Origin: Hallella bergensis DSM 17361
GTDB taxonomy: Bacteria; Bacteroidota; Bacteroidia; Bacteroidales; Bacteroidaceae
DNA: 64,000 nucleotides
Direction of reading: 5' to 3'
NCBI RefSeq assembly: GCF_000160535.1
Contig: NZ_GG704781.1
Location: forward strand, 395,323 to 459,322
Position numbers and translations under genes: made by a program
In this document: positions 59,624-64,000 of the stretch, piece by piece
How the letters are laid out: each line of letters begins with the position of its first letter
Position numbering within the stretch: the first letter of the stretch is position 1
Notes under the pieces: model-generated
What the model was told of the DNA's origin: nothing
Database searches by the model: none
What the model saw: only the letters and a program-made list of their open reading frames with translations

Positions 59624-60898
59624 TTAATCTTTATACCTTTCGTTCCAACATTGCATCATCCTTTGGTGTATTTTTTCTTCTGCAGGAGAGTGTTGGGCAT
59701 GCCAAAATCTTCTATTTGTTATATGGTCGGGAAGGTACTGTTGTTTAACAAAGTTTTCTGGGAAGTCATGTGGATATTGATACCCATCACTGTATCCTAA
59801 GCTTTTCATTAGTTTTGTTGGGGCATTACGGATATGCAGCGGAACAGGGAGGTTGCCGCTTTGCCTAACCTCTCGAAGTGCAGCGTCAATAGCCAGATAG
59901 GCCGAGTTGCTTTTGGGACTTGTTGCCAAATATACTGCTGCTTCGGCCAAGGGGATTCGACCTTCAGGCCATCCAATTTTCATAACCGCGTCGAAAGCTG
60001 CATTGGCCAACAGCAGGGCATTGGGATTGGCCAATCCAATATCCTCTGCCGCACTGATGATTAGCCGACGGGCAATAAACTGTGGATCTTCTCCGCCTTC
60101 TATCATTCTGGCCATCCAGTATAATGCAGCATCAGGGTCCGAGCCCCTTATGCTTTTGATGAATGCAGAGATAATATCATAGTGCATTTCACCGTCTTTG
60201 TCGTAGGCCAGCGGGTTGGATTGTACGAGTCCTTCCACCAGCTTGTCAGTAATTGTAATTTGAGATGAGGCAGTGGAATTAACAGCCAGTTCCAGGATGT
60301 TTAGTAATTTTCGGGCATCTCCCCCGCTATACCTCATGATTGCCCCAACTTCCTGTAGGACAATATCTTTCTTTTTTAGCTCGCTGTCTTCATGAATGGC
60401 TCGTTCCAGTATTTTCATCAGATCTTCTTTTTCCAATGATTTCAGCACATACAGCTGACAGCGGGACAACAGGGGGCGTATCACTTCGAAAGATGGATTC
60501 TCGGTTGTGGCTCCGATTAGCGTAACAACTCCTCTCTCGACAGCACCCAACAGGGAGTCTTGCTGCGATTTGGAGAAGCGGTGTATTTCATCAATAAACA
60601 ATATTGGGGATCCGGAATTGAAAAACCGACCTTGCTTAGCTCGTTCAATAACCTCACGAACATCCTTGACACCACTTGTCACGGCACTTAATGTGAAGAA
60701 GGGAACCTTGAGCATCCCTGCAATGATTTGAGCCAATGTGGTTTTCCCCACTCCCGGAGGCCCCCAGAGTATGAAAGAAGATATCCGACCAGATTCTACC
60801 ATCTTACGCAAGACGGCATCTTTCCCTACGACATGTTCCTGGCCAATATAGTCATCCAATGTTTGAGGGCGTAATCTTTCTGCTAAAGGTTTACTCAT
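59624..60898 (-). CDS. rarA: Replication-associated recombination protein A (AAA+ ATPase)
   Basis: A clamp-loader-like AAA+ protein acting at stalled replication forks. Walker A GPPGVGKTT at about 46-54, Walker B ILFIDEIHRFSKSQQDSLL, sensor 1 in LIGATTENPSF and sensor 2 in YSGGDARKLLNILELA are intact. The C-terminal tetramerisation region includes YWMARMIEGGEDPQFIARRL. 424 residues, normal. The -7 box ends 5 bp before the ATG, implying a leaderless message. Confidence 0.96.
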   Translation of the reverse strand: MSKPLAERLRPQTLDDYIGQEHVVGKDAVLRKMVESGRISSFILWGPPGVGKTTLAQIIAGMLKVPFFTLSAVTSGVKDVREVIERAKQGRFFNSGSPILFIDEIHRFSKSQQDSLLGAVERGVVTLIGATTENPSFEVIRPLLSRCQLYVLKSLEKEDLMKILERAIHEDSELKKKDIVLQEVGAIMRYSGGDARKLLNILELAVNSTASSQITITDKLVEGLVQSNPLAYDKDGEMHYDIISAFIKSIRGSDPDAALYWMARMIEGGEDPQFIARRLIISAAEDIGLANPNALLLANAAFDAVMKIGWPEGRIPLAEAAVYLATSPKSNSAYLAIDAALREVRQSGNLPVPLHIRNAPTKLMKSLGYSDGYQYPHDFPENFVKQQYLPDHITNRRFWHAQHSPAEEKIHQRMMQCWNERYKD

Positions 60899-60903
60899 CT
60901 ATG

Positions 60904-60911
60904 CAAAAGTA
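60904..60911 (-). promoter_or_regulatory. -7 box of rarA
   Basis: TACTTTTG on the minus strand, ending 5 bp before the start codon at 60898. Confidence 0.5.
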
Positions 60912-61080
60912 ATAAAATAATGAGAAACGGCAACATTACCTCTGTTAAAGATGTAGAAAGATGTTGTGGAAGTTCTTATCATGAGTTTGTTGATTATTCG
61001 ACATCGATCCAAGTTTTTAAATCCTGGTGAAAAAAGTATGGCTTTCTCTGCGCTTCAAGGGGAGTGTAGACATTTGTTTT

Positions 61081-61448
61081 TTCTTTACAAAAGCCTCTTC
61101 ATGCTTCGCATTTTTAAAAATTAAAATCCTGTGGTTCTAAATTCTCGAAAAATTCGAAAGTTTGTAATTCGCTCATGGTTAGACAGTTAGTAAAAATGCT
61201 TCTACGAGAGTAATATCATCTCCTGCGGTTGCATATCGAATGGCAGTATGGATAAGCCCTAATCGCATGACGAGAAAAGCTTTGTCGCGTGTGGTGTGAA
61301 CCCCAACCGTGCCGTCATTAGATGCTTCTCGCAACGTCAGCGGAAATTTTGGGATTCCCGGCCTGAAATTGATCGTAAAAACATGGCGCTTTTCTCTCTG
61401 AATGCTCCGAAAAGCAATCATCAAAAAAAGGTATCTTTATTTTATAAA
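61081..61448 (-). repeat. Dispersed intergenic element, copy D
   Basis: Shares with copy B the TTTACAAAAGCCTCTTCATGC block, with copy A a run around AAAATTCGAAAG, with copy C the ATATCGAATGGCA block, and with all of them ACATGGCGC (61381) and the ATC-AAAAA...TATTTTA end. The minus strand reads REKRHVFTINFRPG and HTAIRYATAGDD before stops occur. With the candidate RNA at 61665 it accounts for most of the 878-bp gene-free stretch 60899-61776; the remainder shows nothing I recognise. Confidence 0.68.
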
Positions 61449-61664
61449 ATTCCAAACCCAATCTGCCGTTCGATTTGTTCCGGTGTTTATCGGTTTATCG
61501 ATGACTGTGAAGTGTTTTTTGAAGCTATGGCATGCTATGGATCAGGAGACAGGACTGTGTTGCGCCTTCAGACTGATTCTAAGGGAAAACCCCTGTGTGC
61601 CAAATAATTTATAGGAAAGTTATAATATTACTGAAATCTTTACACCATGAATCAAATATTTTTA

Positions 61665-61759
61665 TATATTTGCAACATAGATTCATTTCAATAGGTTAAG
61701 GTTAGTTTTTTAAAAGGTTAAAAAGTCCCCAATCCGTGTAGTGATACTGTGGATTGGGG
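61665..61759 (+). ncRNA. Possible second small RNA with AAGGTTA motifs
   Basis: TATATTTG at 61665-61672 (no clear -33) is followed by GGTTAAGGTTAG and AAAAGGTTAAAAAG and then a hairpin CCCCAATCC/GGATTGGGG at 61727-61759. The spacing and motifs resemble the candidate RNA at 17121-17184. The hairpin is better placed as terminator of the minus-strand operon, so the plus-strand RNA is weakly supported. Confidence 0.25.
61717..61759 (-). terminator. Terminator of the pepD operon
   Basis: On the minus strand the 9-bp stem CCCCAATCC/GGATTGGGG, with a small inner AGT/ACT pairing, is followed by ACTTTTTAACCTTTT. It begins 18 bp after the stop codon at 61777. Confidence 0.75.
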
Positions 61760-61776
61760 AATTTCTATTTGGTCAA

Positions 61777-62139
61777 TTATTTAAAACAAACCACTCCTGT
61801 AAGTTGATCGTCAAGATAGAAAGTTTGTTTCAGCGTGTCGTCGTATACCGTATATTCGACTTGAATAAATCTTAATTTTTCAGTTGCGGGCGTGTATTTT
61901 GTACCTTGTTTAACCTTCCCCGACAATTCAGCATCAGTATGCATCACGTTTGTCATGGAATCTGAAACAAAATAAGTATCATTCAATTTAGACCACCCAA
62001 TGATTTTATAATCGTCAAGATTCATGTTGCTTTTCATGAAGTCCTTGACAATAACTTGGGAGTCATGGCCTTCTCCGCAACTTAGCAAGAACTGCACAGA
62101 CAAGGCCATGAACATCAATTTGACTGTTCTCAAAACCAT
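61777..62139 (-). CDS. Small lipoprotein-like hypothetical protein (120 aa)
   Basis: A hydrophobic leader ends at FLLSC (C21), a plausible lipobox. The rest is about 98 residues of mixed alpha/beta sequence (IIGWSKLNDTYFVSDS, LRFIQVEYTVYDDTLKQTFY) without known motif; the shape is reminiscent of small periplasmic NTF2-like or lipocalin-like domains, but I do not recognise a family. It starts 1 bp after the pepD stop and shares its terminator. Confidence 0.72.
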   Translation of the reverse strand: MVLRTVKLMFMALSVQFLLSCGEGHDSQVIVKDFMKSNMNLDDYKIIGWSKLNDTYFVSDSMTNVMHTDAELSGKVKQGTKYTPATEKLRFIQVEYTVYDDTLKQTFYLDDQLTGVVCFK

Positions 62140-62140
62140 C

Positions 62141-63598
62141 TTAATCCTCTTTTGCAGGAATATTCTTTAATATTTCAAGCAAATGATCCCAAACCATCTG
62201 AACGGTAGGAATGTGGAGACACTCGTCAGGGGTGTGGACAAAGCGTAGGGTTGGTCCGAAGCTTACCATATCTATATGTGGGTATTTTTCTGAGAAAAGC
62301 CCGCATTCAAGTCCGGCGTGAATACCTCTCACTACGGGCTCCTTGCCGAAGAGTTTTTTGTAGGCGTCAACGGTTATCTTCAACAGTTTGGAGTCAGGAT
62401 TCATCTTCCATGCAGGATAGCCGTCGTTTTGTATGACTTCAGCGCCGGCAAGCTGCAATGTTGCCTTGATGGTGTTGGCCATGTTGCGCAGGTTGCTCAT
62501 AACGTTTGAACGCTGGCTCGACACCACCACTACCCTGCTCTCTTCGCTTTGAACACTTGCCACATTGCTTGATGTCTCGACCATAGATGCCAGAGCTTTG
62601 TCTTGGCACATGGCAAACACTCCATTATCAAGAGCCTGAATAGCTCTGATTAAGTTTTGGCTTACGTTTTTGGGCAATACACATTGAGTGTCGGCACTCT
62701 CCAATGCCCATTCCATCTTTGAGTCACTTACATGAAATTCGTCTTCAACTTCTTTGCTGAAAACATTCCAGTCTGCTTTTACTGCTTCTTTCTTGTCTGA
62801 AGGAACTGCAAAAATTATTTTTCCGTCACGGGTTATGGCGTTGTGCATCTTGCCAGAGTTCCACTGTGCCAAGCGCAGATCCAGCTTTTCTTGTTGCATA
62901 TACAGGAAGCGGGCGAGAATTTTGATGGCATTCGCGCGTTTTTTCTCAATGTCATCACCGGAATGTCCCCCAATCAAGCCTTTTAAAGATGCTTGCATAA
63001 AGAAATGTCCGGAGGATGCTTCCTCACGTGTGAACTTGAAGATTCCTGTAGTATTTATACCACCAGCACATGACACAAACACCTGTCCTTCGTCTTCCGA
63101 ATCGAGATTGATAAGATAGTCGCCGGTCATGAATCCGGATTTCAAACCAAAGGCGCCGGTAAGCCCGGTTTCTTCATCAACGGTAAAGAGACATTCCAGT
63201 GGCCCATGCTCTAAATCGTCAGAATCGAGAAGAGCCAATTCTATGGCGACGCCTATGCCATCATCTGCCCCTAAGGTCGTGCCCTTAGCACGCAACCACT
63301 CGCCATCAACGTAGGTTTGGATTGGATCTTTGTGGAAGTCAAAGTCAACGTCCACCAACTTGTCGCATACCATGTCCATATGGCTCTGCAAGACGGTTGT
63401 GGCTAAATGCTCGCAGCCCTTACTTGCTGGCTTGGCAATGATGACATTGCCTGTCTCGTCTACCTTGGACTTCAGTCCCCTCTTCTCGGCAAATTCCAAC
63501 AAATATGTCCTAATTTTTTCCTCATGCTTGGAGGGACGGGGAATTTGGTTTATGTGTGAAAATTGCTCAAACACGCGAGCAGGTTCTAATTTTGCCAT
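62141..63598 (-). CDS. pepD: Aminoacyl-histidine dipeptidase (M20 family, PepD-like)
   Basis: A two-zinc cytosolic dipeptidase (Xaa-His dipeptides). QSHMDMVCDK carries the first metal histidine-aspartate, GADDGIGV is the bridging-aspartate site, and DEETGLTGAFG holds the catalytic glutamate pair. A lid/dimerisation domain lies at about 205-385, and the C-terminal ligand histidine is in TLRFVHTPDECLHIP. 485 residues, full length. The promoter box is at 63692-63685. Confidence 0.95.
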   Translation of the reverse strand: MAKLEPARVFEQFSHINQIPRPSKHEEKIRTYLLEFAEKRGLKSKVDETGNVIIAKPASKGCEHLATTVLQSHMDMVCDKLVDVDFDFHKDPIQTYVDGEWLRAKGTTLGADDGIGVAIELALLDSDDLEHGPLECLFTVDEETGLTGAFGLKSGFMTGDYLINLDSEDEGQVFVSCAGGINTTGIFKFTREEASSGHFFMQASLKGLIGGHSGDDIEKKRANAIKILARFLYMQQEKLDLRLAQWNSGKMHNAITRDGKIIFAVPSDKKEAVKADWNVFSKEVEDEFHVSDSKMEWALESADTQCVLPKNVSQNLIRAIQALDNGVFAMCQDKALASMVETSSNVASVQSEESRVVVVSSQRSNVMSNLRNMANTIKATLQLAGAEVIQNDGYPAWKMNPDSKLLKITVDAYKKLFGKEPVVRGIHAGLECGLFSEKYPHIDMVSFGPTLRFVHTPDECLHIPTVQMVWDHLLEILKNIPAKED

Positions 63599-63651
63599 AA
63601 TCTTATTTTTAAATGTTTATCAATTTTCTTTGCGATTTGCTCATTTTGCAC

Positions 63652-63692
63652 TATCTTTGCACCGTTATGATATGTGATACTTTGCAAAGTTA
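63652..63692. promoter_or_regulatory. Divergent -7 boxes between pepD and the 64-aa gene
   Basis: Plus strand TATCTTTG at 63652-63659; minus strand TAACTTTG at 63692-63685. The two boxes are only 25 bp apart and face across one another, so the polymerase sites must overlap. Confidence 0.6.
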
Positions 63693-63698
63693 ATAAAA

Positions 63699-63893
63699 AT
63701 GATAGAATCCCTGCTTCTTAGCATGTTAATAATTGCTATTGCTGTAGCATTACTATCTGTAAAAATTGTTGTGAGAAAGAATGGAACTTTTGCCTCACAG
63801 CATATTCATGACAACGAAGCCATGAAGAAAAGAAACATACATTGTGTAATAAGTCAGGACAGGGAAGCCCGTCAGCAGAACAAGGCATGTTAG
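63699..63893 (+). CDS. Small single-helix membrane protein (64 aa)
   Basis: One membrane helix (about residues 3-24, ESLLLSMLIIAIAVALLSV) is followed by a basic tail containing two cysteines (C49, C64) and a CVISQDREARQQ segment. It is preceded by a good promoter at 63652-63659. I do not recognise a named family. The next gene begins 42 bp later on the same strand, so it may be the first gene of an operon that continues past the window. Confidence 0.65.
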   Translation: MIESLLLSMLIIAIAVALLSVKIVVRKNGTFASQHIHDNEAMKKRNIHCVISQDREARQQNKAC

Positions 63894-63934
63894 TGTCATG
63901 TAGACAGAATAAAAAAGATAATAAAAATCATTAT

Positions 63935-64000
63935 ATGAAAAAGAAAAGTATTTTCAGCATTTTGCCTTTAGCCGCCATGGCCACTATGACGATGGTAGCT
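63935..64000 (+). CDS. Exported protein, 5' end only (cut by window edge)
   Basis: The ATG at 63935 begins MKKKSIFSILPLAAMATMTM, a lysine-rich N-region and hydrophobic core typical of a signal peptide. 22 codons are visible before the edge. No identity can be given. Confidence 0.6.
   Translation, partial: MKKKSIFSILPLAAMATMTMVA

Noticed and set aside
36526..61700. CAATAGGT shared by the tRNA-Thr tail, the 33.3-kb hairpin leader and the 61.7-kb locus as a regulatory motif
   Set aside because: An 8-mer is expected about twice by chance on both strands of 64 kb, it also occurs inside coding sequence near 38440, and spacing to promoters differs.
1..64000. CRISPR array, rRNA operon, insertion sequence transposase or toxin-antitoxin module
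   Set aside because: No regularly spaced repeats, rRNA sequence, DDE/HUH transposase or recognisable TA pair was seen; only the microvirus rep at the left edge is mobile-element related.

Overview
The window looks like a piece of a Bacteroidales chromosome, most likely a Prevotella-like genus (inference from gene content and promoter style; no marker gene fixes the species). The evidence is the recurrent Bacteroidetes -7 promoter box TAnnTTTG, the virtual lack of strong Shine-Dalgarno sites, a Rho factor with a long disordered insert, and many Bacteroidetes-only families (DUF4492, DUF4230, DUF4199, DUF6452, DUF6048, DUF4491, GH106, BtuG-like lipoprotein).

Layout. Positions 1-700 hold the right end of a small integrated ssDNA phage (Microviridae): a replication-initiation (VP4) gene cut by the window edge and an 84-residue gene, ending at a 28-bp sequence that closely resembles a chromosomal dif site. 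From 928 to 8485 are rho, a LysM glucosaminidase, an M64 metalloprotease, a TPR protein, an EFR1-type flavodoxin/ferredoxin and an M6 protease. On the minus strand, 8643-11638 is the cytochrome bd operon (DUF4492-cydA-cydB) and 12385-15855 is a SPOR lipoprotein-ruvX-def-TPR operon. 16083-16989 is a plus-strand YtxH/holin-like/small-protein trio. 17223-19973 (minus) holds an MBL hydrolase, murB and a DUF4348 lipoprotein; pheS follows on the plus strand. 21433-27413 is one minus-strand vitamin B12 uptake operon behind a cobalamin riboswitch: btuB, a BtuG-like surface lipoprotein, btuF, btuC and a PduO-type adenosyltransferase. 27559-35903 holds an S9 peptidase, type II pantothenate kinase, mutT, a free-standing B3/B4-domain protein, small lipoproteins, tandem DUF4230 proteins and a LacI regulator. 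SRP RNA and tRNA-Thr(UGU) lie back to back near 36.6-36.8 kb. 36937-46140 is a plus-strand run (DUF4199, GT2, DUF6452, DUF6048, ApbE, Crp/Fnr, M3 peptidase, dCMP deaminase, S41 protease, 5-formyl-THF cyclo-ligase). 46724-64000 holds phosphoglucomutase, DUF4491-rlmH, GH106 and GH2 glycosidases, a WG-repeat protein, yebC-pheT, hydroxyacid dehydrogenase, rarA, pepD and a truncated gene at the right edge.

Most genes are ordinary housekeeping. The unusual content lies between them: a microvirus end abutting a dif-like site; four decayed copies (around 11.8, 36.1, 46.3 and 61.1 kb, all in the same orientation) of a roughly 270-370-bp intergenic element that carry relics of one small protein; a perfect 7 x 7-bp microsatellite next to one copy; one or two candidate small RNAs with their own promoter and terminator; and several genes whose -7 box lies only 4-8 bp from the start codon, suggesting leaderless mRNAs.
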